This document shows, one piece after another, positions 10,001 to 18,618 of a stretch of DNA of 64,000 nucleotides. The notes beneath the pieces were generated by a model. The model worked only from the letters and a program-made list of their open reading frames with translations, had not been told where the DNA came from and did not search any database. Both the position numbers and the translations under genes were made by a program. How positions within the stretch are numbered: the first letter of the stretch is position 1; the number at the start of each line of letters is the position of its first letter. Origin of the DNA: Indolivaga alginatilytica (GTDB lineage Bacteria > Bacteroidota > Bacteroidia > Bacteroidales > Dysgonomonadaceae); assembly GCF_003201355.1 (NCBI RefSeq), contig NZ_QICL01000012.1:1-64000 (forward strand), read 5' to 3'.

Positions 10001-10243
10001 CATATAAATGTAGCCTTCCACAATATTTTTCCTACAGTATTCATAGATACCAACTTTGTCTGGAAAATTTGGATTCAGATTAAAATTTTGATATTGTTCG
10101 TCTGTTTTTGCCTGATGAAGGCTATATCGATTAAATCGCAGAATAATTCCATCTGTAGTACTTAGTCTATCACTCTCGACTTCTCTTCCATCATAATTAG
10201 TAGCAGAGAATTTGTATTTCTTTGTCAAAGGATCTTTTCCCAT
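7016..10243 (-). CDS. VasX-like T6SS pore-forming effector
   Basis: 1075 residues, about the length of VasX (~1085). The N-terminal third has features of the VasX N-terminal region: a VEGYIYMYNEKF segment and VYFSLHDPIGCATDLRKD near residue 235. An Ala/Lys/Glu-rich stretch (~605-645) forms a helical linker. Several hydrophobic helices lie between ~695 and 815, including GLAYIGSAVGFFAAAGIS and KYLIIAYLVSIGLMLLAIYL. A ~260-residue soluble tail follows. Such proteins insert into the inner membrane of target cells. The start codon directly follows the PAAR gene stop, and the RBS-like GGAGGAGAAA lies inside the end of the PAAR gene, suggesting coupled translation. The order VgrG-PAAR-effector-membrane protein supports the assignment. 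Effector status is well supported; the pore activity is inferred from the family. Confidence 0.75.
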   Translation of the reverse strand: MGKDPLTKKYKFSATNYDGREVESDRLSTTDGIILRFNRYSLHQAKTDEQYQNFNLNPNFPDKVGIYEYCRKNIVEGYIYMYNEKFKDIIEFRCIAGILIQGPRIKWDKEASDFREIEPYGDYKDYTIIKKGIVYWFAYSTEQWSVRYTRSMIDDQKLREKRFQELDTSYLTKNKDVATYEDILIYHEKNNPSEYERIAYDKFELGLSSIKPLDDKTPYVYFSLHDPIGCATDLRKDQLIALGDLSQLVNSISVNTKTSNKYTNEDFHYLHLHALTFYKMFYGRSSGSSETDKTLDVLKEKIVEQEFLEKILLVERRGEARIHANNIRRTMLTFADTDYYRAALDDFKNNHPIHMERGIERVVEHHKGISMDANLVDRHIDIKDTSCDFNKDVTKYMQESASIGHKVDELLSQKYDLEDILFIEGNKPTNVDDVVSTTDIIWSNMTNAGIAWNGHLTQITKSEDAARTAAQTMADEAAEIAKEAQKIAQAAAKASEGVKDGVQLATTSKGTYLIIEERWFNKVSISERTLKGPRGGTKKINCWVFDQITMDELLKDVHCIQKTDYIKRGGRAAKRKVGIPIRRIADTEGKILGGYRKHVVIEAIIDKVAKAAAADEAAKTAAVATAAEANKTAAAKAAAAMPSHANLQRIVETIFKSKSFMGLTSCISAWNLSSAISNIDNNSIPYNFFSIFGATAELGQFVASYVSLFSKIPKHMVQSLNFYSNIFGIASCTALGIVNVIDGISAFRQNNTKAGLAYIGSAVGFFAAAGISAGLMLQTPPVWARNKYLIIAYLVSIGLMLLAIYLTHTPLEQFLANYILQKDAIKKVNGWKRMEAPQIMQTLCENKADIIGDDFPKWHTLKQSLECFTLLLMNMKVTPKHEIVKVHGSLWNRIINSYTTTYKLNNIFVACSYNTLTFDSDVEYGLRIFYKKPSDDGSRLHCKDIEGDFSELSNGCRISYSRSYIDSCISYTYRIHSAYFFQRVIYKDGSCFPPVNEKGEDIYFMERVDVDTSYSNMDSGSSYMGKTVQDIMEISGSENRAPFSFDKLHEIVKRKLSSKREGNKEIILETNHFNY

Positions 10244-10807
10244 TTATTTCTCCTCCTCATTTTTAGTTTTCCATTCTACTTCTAAGCGACCATTTTCTAC
10301 AATTCCCTTTACTTCATCAATTATCTCATCGCTTCCTTCTTCATAAATCTTAAGAGCAACTTCTTCTCCATCTTCATAACCCACAGTATCGGCTGATAAA
10401 AGCACAGTTTCTTCATAGTTCGTATCTCTTATAATAAAACTTTTCTTTCTCCATTGCAAATTAAATATCCTTGGCTCCGGTTTTTCGGGATTTTCGGCAC
10501 GCATAGCAAATCCACCGGATATGGTTACACCGGGAACTCCGTCAATTATAACGCCTCCATGTTCAGTCATGCTACCTACAATAGCCACCTGCTCGCCATC
10601 GATAAACACTCCGGGACTACCTATTGTAATAGAGTTCGGTTTGGGACTGCCGGTACAAACACATTTGCTCCCCTTGATAGCAACAGGTATTCCGTCTATC
10701 AACACTCCATCTACTCCTTTTGTAACAGTTCCCCCTACGTGGGGTTTTGAACCATCCGACATCGGACAGATGTGTTTATTTCCTACAACAACTATTGGTA
10801 CTCCCAT
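10244..10807 (-). CDS. PAAR-domain spike-tip protein with C-terminal extension
   Basis: 187 residues. Residues 1-100 are a PAAR repeat domain rich in Gly/Val/Ile turns: MGVPIVVVGNKHICPMSDG, then IDGIPVAIKGSKCVCTGSP, then IDGVPGVTISGG. His and Cys residues at the expected zinc-binding positions are visible. The PAAR cone caps the VgrG needle. The last ~85 residues form a separate beta-rich extension (FIIRDTNYEETVLLSADTVGYEDGEEVALKIYEE) that may contact the downstream effector. The gene lies 2 nt after vgrG and immediately precedes the VasX-like effector, so it is probably the adaptor that loads this effector on the spike. Confidence 0.9.
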   Translation of the reverse strand: MGVPIVVVGNKHICPMSDGSKPHVGGTVTKGVDGVLIDGIPVAIKGSKCVCTGSPKPNSITIGSPGVFIDGEQVAIVGSMTEHGGVIIDGVPGVTISGGFAMRAENPEKPEPRIFNLQWRKKSFIIRDTNYEETVLLSADTVGYEDGEEVALKIYEEGSDEIIDEVKGIVENGRLEVEWKTKNEEEK

Positions 10808-10809
10808 AA

Positions 10810-12666
10810 CTATGCAATTTCTATTTTATGACTAGCTCCACTTATTTTTGTCGATTGACCTTTTATTACCGTTTCCTTTCCGGATATTTCCATGTCGGAA
10901 GCACTGGTAATCTTTGCCGCTTTACCTTCAATTTTTATGTCTGATTTTGCCGTAATATCCGTAGAACCAACTGATTTTATCTGTATATTAGCTTCAGTTG
11001 CTATATCTACATTGGCTTGAGCTCCGATATGCACTTCAGCCATCGCATCTGCTTTGATGGCTTGTTCGGCTTTCATTTCAATATTGTTAGAAGCGTTCAT
11101 CTTAATATCTTTGGCATTGATGATTACAGTTTCTACTGCTGTGAGTTCAATATTATTGCCTTTAGTATCTATATGAATATAGTTTCCTTTTTTGTCTTTG
11201 AGTGTAATACCTAATGATTCGGGATTATCATCTAATTCAAAAGTAAGTCCCATACGGCTGATAATGCTTTTAATATAGTTTTCCATACCTGCATCCGATG
11301 CATTTTTGCCGTGAAACAAACTCCCGGATACAAATGGGAAATTGGGATTTCCGTATTCAAAATCGACCATCACCTGATCACCCTTTTCTGGTGTGAAATT
11401 CATACCCCTTCCTCTTTCCACTTCGCTGCTTGATCCCGCATGAGGGCTCACAACCCGCATCCAGTGTGTGCAACGGTTCTGTGCAAACGGGAATCTGACC
11501 TGTACACGCCTGTAACCTTCGGGGTCTGTATTGTTGATAACTTCAGCTCTCATAGGACCTGCTACGGGCATCGGTATTTCGGGCATCGGCATTACTTTCA
11601 GGGAAGCCGGTACTGCTTCAAAGCTGTTCGAATAAATATGGTTCTGATCGATCTTATGTATGCTTTTAATTACTCTATACGTTCCCAAATCTCTTTTTTC
11701 GGATATGGTTTCTGCCAACTTAATGTTTATCAAACGTCCTATGGTAGATTTATAGCTGTTGGATTCGCCTGTTATATAGTTTGTACGGGCTGCCGTGCGT
11801 GTTTTCTGCTTTGCGACCAGTTCATCGAGTTCGGCTTGCCCTCTTACAGCTACGTTAGATGGTGTCTTAGGCGGACAAATCTCGGTAAGGTCTACGCTTC
11901 GCTCGGCTACTTTATCTATATATTGGTTTGAGTTCTCAATGCCTTCAGGTGCTTGTTTTTGGAGCACCGTATCATTTTCAGCCTGATAATGGTAACGGGT
12001 AAATGCATTGGGTAAAAGGCGTGATCCGAACTTAAGCTCTATTATATCTGTATTGTAAGTCATTACCTCCGGTTTCCATTCATCGTATTCTCCGAACAAT
12101 ATGTCTGAACCACTGAAAAACAAATTTTCCCCGTAATCCTGAGCAAGCCTTTGAAGGAACTTCCAGTCGCTTTCGTTATGTTGCATAACAAAGTTTATGG
12201 TATTCTTATATGTAGGGGTGCCCGTGGCTTGCATATATACCTGATGTACCCTTGAAGTGACCTGCTCGAAAATAGCATCTATTGTCATTTCGGAATAAAT
12301 TTCAAGGCGTTTACCCTGTTCAAGCATTATAGTGGGGCTTGCCCCTTTGATTAGTATATAACCATACCTGCCTTTTTCAGCAGTGGGTATCACACCGGTT
12401 ATTATTCCTTTGAAAACATATGCATTTGCCGTATCGTTTCCATGCTGTATGTCTATTGACACGGGATGGTCGATAAGGTTAAACAGATCTGCCGGAGATT
12501 TCATCAGCGAATCCTGCAAAACATGATAGTCTAAGCAGATTTCAAAATAATGATGGTCGCCGTATTCCTGCTCGATGGATAGCCAAACAAAGTCTACTTT
12601 TTTTCGGGCTACATATACAATTGCGTTTGTCTGAATTCGTTCGTCTGGTGCTTTTGAAGTTGCCAT
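10810..12666 (-). CDS. vgrG: T6SS spike protein VgrG (TssI)
   Basis: 618 residues with the gp27/gp5 architecture. The N-terminal half is the gp27-like hub (for example NESDWKFLQRLAQDYGENLFFSG). Then comes an OB-fold region with AEVINNTDPEGYRRVQVRFPF, RCTHWMRVVSPHAGSSSEVERG and NFTPEKGDQVMVDFEYGNP, typical of VgrG. The C-terminus is a long beta-helix of short repeats (IELTAVETVIINAKDIKMNAS and similar units) that makes the needle. VgrG trimers puncture target cells and carry effectors. It lies between tssG and the PAAR gene. No extra enzymatic C-terminal domain is present, so this is a structural rather than a specialised VgrG. Confidence 0.95.
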   Translation of the reverse strand: MATSKAPDERIQTNAIVYVARKKVDFVWLSIEQEYGDHHYFEICLDYHVLQDSLMKSPADLFNLIDHPVSIDIQHGNDTANAYVFKGIITGVIPTAEKGRYGYILIKGASPTIMLEQGKRLEIYSEMTIDAIFEQVTSRVHQVYMQATGTPTYKNTINFVMQHNESDWKFLQRLAQDYGENLFFSGSDILFGEYDEWKPEVMTYNTDIIELKFGSRLLPNAFTRYHYQAENDTVLQKQAPEGIENSNQYIDKVAERSVDLTEICPPKTPSNVAVRGQAELDELVAKQKTRTAARTNYITGESNSYKSTIGRLINIKLAETISEKRDLGTYRVIKSIHKIDQNHIYSNSFEAVPASLKVMPMPEIPMPVAGPMRAEVINNTDPEGYRRVQVRFPFAQNRCTHWMRVVSPHAGSSSEVERGRGMNFTPEKGDQVMVDFEYGNPNFPFVSGSLFHGKNASDAGMENYIKSIISRMGLTFELDDNPESLGITLKDKKGNYIHIDTKGNNIELTAVETVIINAKDIKMNASNNIEMKAEQAIKADAMAEVHIGAQANVDIATEANIQIKSVGSTDITAKSDIKIEGKAAKITSASDMEISGKETVIKGQSTKISGASHKIEIA

Positions 12667-12690
12667 AAGTTATAATTTAATGTGTTTTAA

Positions 12691-13647
12691 TCATAATGTT
12701 GTGTTAATCCCCAAGTAGGCGTTATGTGTGTCTGATGACAGCCTGAACTTGGAAAATTCTTTTAGAGTCAGATAGTTGATCTCCCTTTGACAATCAAGGG
12801 GCAACATCAACCTTAGCAGTTCTTTGAGTATTAATCCGTTGCGCAAGGTCGGCATAAAGAGTCTGACTTCTTCCGGCATCGCAGGACCTATGGTAATGCG
12901 AATGTTCCTGCTACCGTCTTGAAACGCACCACCGCCTACAACAGTGTTAACTCCGAGCCTCCACTTTTTAAATTGAGGCACCTGATCATTTTTCATCGGT
13001 TTAGCAGAGAGATCGCCAAGTTCGACCTTGATGGGTGTATCGAAAATAATGCCTAAGATATGTCCCATAAATTCGAGATCAGTATATATATGGTATAATT
13101 CCGGTACGATTTTAATAAAGAATGCCGCCTGACTGACCGACATGAGTTTAAGGACAGGCCAGTAACGGACAAACACGCTTTTGAGGTTATCGTAAAAATT
13201 CATTTTGTCGAATTTCCTTTCATAAAGCTGTGCCCGGGTCAGTAACTGATCTATCGCCATTTCGAAAGGCTGGAAAAACTTCCGAGCAGCGAATTCTTCC
13301 TGCCTGTGCCTTCTCATTTCCGACAAGACATCCTGATGGGATTTCTTCTTGGCGGTTTCGTAAGGCTGGTGGAAGATACCTTCGGGAAGGTTGTCATACA
13401 TGCTTTTGCGGTTGGTATGAATATAGAGGTACTCCATCAGGTCCTGCGTAGAAAAGCCGTATTCAATCCGTTGAACATCTTTGGATACATGTCGCTTGTC
13501 GCCTTTCTCACGGGCGATAAGAATCTTATTAGCGTCCTGTCCCGACTCGATCAGCCCCGCAGCGATTACCTCGGCACGGTAATCGGTACTCATGCTGTTG
13601 GCTGTGGAAAACTTATTTTTTATATGGACCTTTTTTGTATCCGGCAT
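12691..13647 (-). CDS. tssG: T6SS baseplate protein TssG
   Basis: 318 residues. The middle section matches TssG, including KKWRLGVNTVVGGGAFQDGS followed by IRITIGPAMPEEVRLFMP, and the protein ends in HNAYLGINTTL, the family's usual C-terminal strand. The N-terminal half is helical. TssG forms the baseplate wedge with TssE, TssF and TssK in the cytoplasm. It lies between tssK and vgrG in one operon with short gaps. Bacteroidota TssG proteins are divergent from proteobacterial ones, so the assignment rests on these motifs, length and neighbours together. Confidence 0.85.
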   Translation of the reverse strand: MPDTKKVHIKNKFSTANSMSTDYRAEVIAAGLIESGQDANKILIAREKGDKRHVSKDVQRIEYGFSTQDLMEYLYIHTNRKSMYDNLPEGIFHQPYETAKKKSHQDVLSEMRRHRQEEFAARKFFQPFEMAIDQLLTRAQLYERKFDKMNFYDNLKSVFVRYWPVLKLMSVSQAAFFIKIVPELYHIYTDLEFMGHILGIIFDTPIKVELGDLSAKPMKNDQVPQFKKWRLGVNTVVGGGAFQDGSRNIRITIGPAMPEEVRLFMPTLRNGLILKELLRLMLPLDCQREINYLTLKEFSKFRLSSDTHNAYLGINTTL

Positions 13648-13688
13648 ATGAAACCTTATTTAGCAATTGCGAATTGTTCTTTACTATA

Positions 13689-14837
13689 TCAATCAAATAT
13701 TACCCAGCTTCCGGTAGATTTTGGTGTGTCAGGTTCTTTTATCCTCTCTGATATGACAATATTTTCCTTATGCTGCCCTATAAAATGCAACCCGTTGAGC
13801 GTGTGCCACAGATCTGTGATAAATATCAAAAACTGTTCTAGCTGAGTCATCGCCGGACGGATATCGTTGTGATTATACTTTATTTGAGAGGTATTTTTCA
13901 GCATTTCTTCAAACGCACCGGGGGTTACATCGTTCCACTGCTGAAAATATTTGAGCAACTCTTCCTTATCTGTTTTGGTTAATTTCGCCAGAGTCATTTG
14001 TATCTGAGAGGCTAATGACGAGAAATAAGTGATATTCTTAACAGGTGTCGAATAGCTGCTCATGTTTCTGTAGCGAAAATGTATTTCCGCAATATACATG
14101 ATTATTGCCTTGCATATCCCGAAAACAGATTCTTCCAATGGCGATTTATGGGGTCTGGAATGTATCTTTTCAATAATATTACAGGAGACCCTTTCAAGTT
14201 CGTTGAGGTGTTTCCCAAAAAGTGCATTATATCGTATTAATTCACAATGGCTTTCCATCTCTGTACAAGGAGGAATATATTGCGAATCGAGCATAAAAGC
14301 ATCTGCATTCTTTACAATTCGTCCGATGATCAGGTTGTAAACACCTTTTTCGTTTTTGCCGGATGAGAATGCCGAGACCACCGATAAACTAAAAAGAGAC
14401 GCTGTAAACAGATCAGTTGGTATCTTTTTATTCTTACCTGTATTGGCAAGAGGGACTCTTTGAAACGGGTTTACAGTCAGCACAACGTCCCAATAAGAAG
14501 GCAACGTCTCTTCCTCTGTGTCTTGTAAACCAAAATCGAGTAAGGTGTGAATCGGTTGGTTATGGGCAGAATCGTAATGAATTACATAACCTGTACGGGT
14601 TATGCCATTACAATGCGTAAGGTTTAACCGTGCCGTGCCTTTATCCTGTAATTCCAATTCGAGTTTGCACGATTCATTTTGACTACTCTGTAGTGGCAAA
14701 AGTCCATAATTAGTATCGGTGATTTCGATTGCAAGGCTATCGATAAGATTTTCCGTGAAATAGTCTTCGGTTTTTATCAACTGGTCAATCTCAATATCTG
14801 CTCCCGGTATCCAGTTGTTTAATTTATATTTACTCAT
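13689..14837 (-). CDS. tssK: T6SS baseplate protein TssK (Bacteroidota type)
   Basis: 382 residues, shorter than proteobacterial TssK (~440). The N-terminal domain is beta-rich with NWIPGADIEIDQLIKTEDYF and YGLLPLQSSQ, the start pattern of TssK proteins. The middle is helical (ESHCELIRYNALFGKHLNEL). A small C-terminal head follows (MTQLEQFLIFITDLWHTLNGL). TssK trimers connect the baseplate to the membrane complex, which in this T6SS subtype contains TssN/O/P/Q/R instead of TssJLM. The gene stands between tssN and tssG. The identification relies on weak motifs plus the strongly conserved gene order. Confidence 0.8.
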   Translation of the reverse strand: MSKYKLNNWIPGADIEIDQLIKTEDYFTENLIDSLAIEITDTNYGLLPLQSSQNESCKLELELQDKGTARLNLTHCNGITRTGYVIHYDSAHNQPIHTLLDFGLQDTEEETLPSYWDVVLTVNPFQRVPLANTGKNKKIPTDLFTASLFSLSVVSAFSSGKNEKGVYNLIIGRIVKNADAFMLDSQYIPPCTEMESHCELIRYNALFGKHLNELERVSCNIIEKIHSRPHKSPLEESVFGICKAIIMYIAEIHFRYRNMSSYSTPVKNITYFSSLASQIQMTLAKLTKTDKEELLKYFQQWNDVTPGAFEEMLKNTSQIKYNHNDIRPAMTQLEQFLIFITDLWHTLNGLHFIGQHKENIVISERIKEPDTPKSTGSWVIFD

Positions 14838-14857
14838 AACTATATATGATTATTGGG

Positions 14858-15715
14858 TTATTGGGAAAATTCGGCTCTTTTGGCAATGATCGTGGCACCG
14901 TCATTTATCTTGTTTGCAGCAAATGATAGTTCTGCATCTATGTATTTTTTACGTTTCAAAAACTTAGAATAGCTATAAAAAATCCAACCGTATGAATTGC
15001 TTATATTTGCGTAAACTATCGGTGCTTCACTTTTTTTTATGTTATAATCGTTCACAAATACTTTAAACCAGTAACCGAAAGGTAAATCTTCTAATGCTTT
15101 TGCCTTAATGTTTATCGCATTATCATTCAGTGTATTGATGACTAATTCTAATTCAACGACAATCGTCCTATTGGGGTCAATTTGATTTGTATCGACCTGA
15201 CGATTCTCGCCCTTATATGACCATACATTATAGATTTCAAGGGGAATATCCATGAAAATTTTGTAAGTTTGAAGAAAGACGGATGAAAATATAAAAGGGA
15301 AAATACATGTAGCTGCCCAGAAACCATATTGGAGTTCATTGCACAGGTTAAAGACAAGACTAAACAGGGCATAGCCTACAAACATAATTACAAACAAGGC
15401 TAAGAACTCTGCATAGTAAGGTTTTTCTTTGAGTTCCAGAATCATTCTATGTATAAAAAACACATTCCGCAATCCGAGTAAAAAATAGAAAATAAATAAT
15501 CCTATGTATGCATAAGGCATAAACCAGAAGTGTAAAAAACCAAGCAAAGCGGGTAAAGCCATAACCAGACAGACTATCAGGAAGTAGAAAATAAATTTCT
15601 TGTTGCTTAAAAGTTGATTCTTTTTAGCAATAAAGTACATTACGACAGTTAAAACAATCCCGATAAGGGGCAGCAACAGATATAAGGATACAAATTGTAA
15701 TACGGCAACTTCCAT
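14858..15715 (-). CDS. tssN: T6SS membrane protein TssN
   Basis: 285 residues. The N-terminal ~165 residues contain about five hydrophobic helices (LQFVSLYLLLPLIGIVLTVV, KFIFYFLIVCLVMALPALLG, YIGLFIFYFLLGL, FLALFVIMFVGYALFSLVF, FWAATCIFPFIFSSVF). The C-terminal ~120 residues are a soluble beta-rich domain. This fits TssN, a membrane protein found only in Bacteroidota-type T6SS, where it helps replace the TssJLM trans-envelope complex. It lies between tssF and tssK. Its presence, with no TssM or TssL in sight, assigns the locus to this subtype. Confidence 0.85.
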   Translation of the reverse strand: MEVAVLQFVSLYLLLPLIGIVLTVVMYFIAKKNQLLSNKKFIFYFLIVCLVMALPALLGFLHFWFMPYAYIGLFIFYFLLGLRNVFFIHRMILELKEKPYYAEFLALFVIMFVGYALFSLVFNLCNELQYGFWAATCIFPFIFSSVFLQTYKIFMDIPLEIYNVWSYKGENRQVDTNQIDPNRTIVVELELVINTLNDNAINIKAKALEDLPFGYWFKVFVNDYNIKKSEAPIVYANISNSYGWIFYSYSKFLKRKKYIDAELSFAANKINDGATIIAKRAEFSQ

Positions 15716-15736
15716 ATACTTATTTTCTATTAATAA

Positions 15737-17584
15737 TTATTCTTCGATTAAAATCCGGTAATAATAGGTGGCAGGAGAGTGCTTAACCAGTTTCTGCCTG
15801 ATAAATTCGGTATCCTGCTGATGAAACAATTTGTTAAGTCGTTTATGTGGTGTCAGGTATACATCTATGGTACGCAGGAAACTATATTCCTGCCCCGGAT
15901 ATTCCATATAGCCTTTACTTATTCTGACCTTGCTGACCGTATCCCTGAATTCACTCAGGCAATATTTTTTAATATCGTTATTTGTCACAAGAACGGTTCG
16001 CGAAAGTAAGGTTTGACGAAGCATCGATGTCTTAGCCGCAGACCGGGGTGCGCTTTTCCCTCCGGCTGTCGTAGTAAGCAGCCTGATTGAAGAGGAATCG
16101 AATTCCAATCCGGAATTACTTTCCAGTACGGTTCCGTTGCGGATACCGTTCACTTTTTCACAGTTGGTAGCCCAGTATTTTACAAACAAAACCTCATCAT
16201 TGTCTATACAGTCGGTAATAATGTAAGTGCCCGGTTCTCTGCTGTCTTTGTATTCTTGGGTTTCTTTTTTCAAGTAATTGACAAGAAGCTGTATCTGCTG
16301 CTGAATTTCTTTAGAATCTTCATCGTTATCGCTTTTGTCTGTAAGAAAGGTTGCACGGCTTTGCATCCGGTTAGTCAGGTTGATAAGAAATTCCTTCGCA
16401 TCCCTTGAATCATAGCGTTCAATACCGCCTCTGCGCAACGAATAGCTTCTGTATTCCTTTTGGGGGGTATTCTTGAAGGGCAACTCATAATATTCACGCC
16501 CCTTAGTGTCGGTCAGGCTCTGCACAAACAGAAACGATTCGTTATTGTCCGTACGCAATGGTACGACCTGCGAGAATTCGTTGACACCCGTATTTAGCGT
16601 GCACAAGCGTTTATTAGCAACGGGAAAAGCGTTTATATTGATTGTCATTTGTTCGATAACTGCTGTACTGAAAGCAGAAGGGAACTTAATTTCAAGCCAG
16701 ACCAGCGGTTTGCTTATGTCGCTTGTTATGCTTTGAGGATAAAACACTTTTAGGTTTTCAGGAAAGGCTTGACGACATGAGTTGATATCTGTATCGTCAG
16801 CCACAGTAATAAATTGCCTGTGATAAAAGGATAAAATACTTTCGTTGACAGTATGTGACAAATCTAATGCCGAATTAGAGAAAAGGGCAATATCCTTGTT
16901 GTTATATTCAGAAGGAATGGTGTATAGTCCCTGCTCTATTTTCAGGGGGGTGCCATTTAATGACCATCTAAGATAAGGGAGCAACCCTAAGTATTCCTTC
17001 TTGTTTTCTATGTACGGGAAATCGAAGTAAAAAGACAGATTTTTGAGATTGGGTATAGAACTATCGAGTTCCAGACCTATCCAACATGTATTTGCATCTG
17101 TATTCTCTGACCTGTCGGGATGGCAAATCAGTGTTTTTGAAGAGTCGGTATCCGTGCTGTGCAGTAATCCGTTGATTATTATGTAACGGATGCCTCCCTT
17201 TTTCAACAGCGTATTACAAACAGGATAGAACGATTGTTTATTCAGTACCCCGTCCTTATGTTGGTATTTATCAATGAAAAATCCGGATTCCTGAGTCAGT
17301 AAGCATGACCTTTCAAGTGGAGAGGCATGTAAGATAGCATGAGCAGGTCTGGGAGATATATACATATCCGGAATAAGAATCCCGGAGAGCTTTTCCAGCA
17401 GGCGTGATTCAATGCTGTTTATTTGACCTGCCAGTTTATAGACCTCTTCTGCCAGCGACTGAATGAATAAAAGCACCATCGGGTCAAGCTCCTTAACCGA
17501 CTTTACGCCTAAAAGGATAACGGCAAATTTTTGCATCCTTTTAAGTATATTACGCTTGGTGTATTGTGTATTTCCTGTGTTCAT
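15737..17584 (-). CDS. tssF: T6SS baseplate protein TssF
   Basis: 615 residues. N-terminal LLFIQSLAEEVYKLAGQINS, then LSGILIPDMYISPRPAHAIL, are the recognisable TssF signatures. Later come ITSDISKPLVWLEIKFPSAF and a C-terminal FLRTIDVYLTPHKR. TssF forms a 2:1 complex with TssG in the baseplate wedge. The gene begins one base after the stop of tssE and is followed by tssN, so it is co-translated with them. A second diverged tssF sits at the far end of the operon. This one, next to tssE/N/K/G, is the more likely structural subunit of the core baseplate. Confidence 0.9.
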   Translation of the reverse strand: MNTGNTQYTKRNILKRMQKFAVILLGVKSVKELDPMVLLFIQSLAEEVYKLAGQINSIESRLLEKLSGILIPDMYISPRPAHAILHASPLERSCLLTQESGFFIDKYQHKDGVLNKQSFYPVCNTLLKKGGIRYIIINGLLHSTDTDSSKTLICHPDRSENTDANTCWIGLELDSSIPNLKNLSFYFDFPYIENKKEYLGLLPYLRWSLNGTPLKIEQGLYTIPSEYNNKDIALFSNSALDLSHTVNESILSFYHRQFITVADDTDINSCRQAFPENLKVFYPQSITSDISKPLVWLEIKFPSAFSTAVIEQMTININAFPVANKRLCTLNTGVNEFSQVVPLRTDNNESFLFVQSLTDTKGREYYELPFKNTPQKEYRSYSLRRGGIERYDSRDAKEFLINLTNRMQSRATFLTDKSDNDEDSKEIQQQIQLLVNYLKKETQEYKDSREPGTYIITDCIDNDEVLFVKYWATNCEKVNGIRNGTVLESNSGLEFDSSSIRLLTTTAGGKSAPRSAAKTSMLRQTLLSRTVLVTNNDIKKYCLSEFRDTVSKVRISKGYMEYPGQEYSFLRTIDVYLTPHKRLNKLFHQQDTEFIRQKLVKHSPATYYYRILIEE

Positions 17585-17585
17585 C

Positions 17586-18029
17586 CTATTGTGTGCTTAG
17601 CGGTCCCAGATATAGTGCATAGTTAAAACAGCACTTCTCTCCTGTTGATAACAGGCTTGCAATGATACGCACCAAAACTTGCTTTTTTATGGCCGTAGTC
17701 TGTAAGTTATAATCGATGCGTGCCACATCATCTATAGTAAGTTCCAGCGATATGTCTTTGATTCTCTCTTCGTATCGCTGAACGCTGCTTAGGATGTGAC
17801 CTTTGAATTTTTCTTCCCAATCGCTTTTAGCGGTTACGTTCTCAAAATCCATATCCCATATCCTACATCCCCATTCATGGTCAAACTCATGTTCGCCGGG
17901 GCAGGTTGTCAGTAATAATTCAATGTACTGGTCTATCGATTCTTTTTCGCTGCATTTAGGCATTTGGGAAGTTTCATCCCCAAAAACAAAATCGAACTGT
18001 ATAGGTAGTTTGTAGTATTGCGTTTTCAT
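17586..18029 (-). CDS. tssE: T6SS baseplate protein TssE (gp25-like)
   Basis: 147 residues. ESIDQYIELLLTTCPGEHEF and DHEWGCRIWDMDFENV are the conserved GPW/gp25 signature, followed by a beta-rich end. TssE links the baseplate to the sheath and helps start sheath assembly in the cytoplasm. It is the first gene of the leftward operon visible here. The next gene upstream is a recombinase on the same strand 589 nt away, so the operon promoter should lie in that gap. The sheath (tssBC), clpV and hcp genes that normally accompany it are not in the window. Confidence 0.9.
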   Translation of the reverse strand: MKTQYYKLPIQFDFVFGDETSQMPKCSEKESIDQYIELLLTTCPGEHEFDHEWGCRIWDMDFENVTAKSDWEEKFKGHILSSVQRYEERIKDISLELTIDDVARIDYNLQTTAIKKQVLVRIIASLLSTGEKCCFNYALYLGPLSTQ

Positions 18030-18618
18030 TCGTTTTACTTCTTAAATTAGTGTGAGGCCTTCCGTAATCATAGTTTTACCTATTATTATATTGTGATTTA
18101 TATGCTATTTTGCATATTTGTAGGTCATGATATTATATTATTTTAAAATTGTGCAATTATTTATATAAGCTTGTGTACGTAAATCGCTTCTAATATTAAT
18201 TTAGGTTTGGTAATTGTTAAAAGTAAATATCATTTTCGATAGTAGTGAACTAATATTCTAGTATACTATAAAATATAACATAAATTAACTTAAAATGTGT
18301 CTCTGCAAAAACGCAGGAGTAAAGAAAAAACAGAAAACGTTATAGAGCAATACGTTTACCGGCAGATGATGCAGGCTTTAGAGTCACCTTTTTTGGTATA
18401 GAGAGAAGTCAAAGCGGATATGGATGTTTTATCCGGTAACGGATTTGACGTATTGAGCTTGTTTATAAAAAGAGCAAGCCGGTACTGATTAACGGCTTTA
18501 CTTTAATTATATTATCTTATTGATTTCTTTTCTCGTACTTTCATCGAAGATTGCCCGGTAATAATGCCTGTTGATTGTTGTGGCAATATTTCCTTAAAAA
18601 AGTACGGTATATGAAATA
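18030..18618. other. Intergenic region upstream of the T6SS operon
   Basis: 589 nt of AT-rich sequence with no credible ORF. On the - strand I find no perfect TAnnTTTG -7 element; a TATTTGC-like string near 18110-18122 is on the + strand. Small palindromic fragments occur, but no strong terminator was seen for the recombinase gene. The promoter for tssE is presumably here but cannot be placed. Confidence 0.4.

Noticed and set aside
18030..18618. Possible missing T6SS gene or tRNA attachment site upstream of tssE
   Set aside because: No ORF over about 30 codons with sense composition, and no tRNA-like cloverleaf found by eye.
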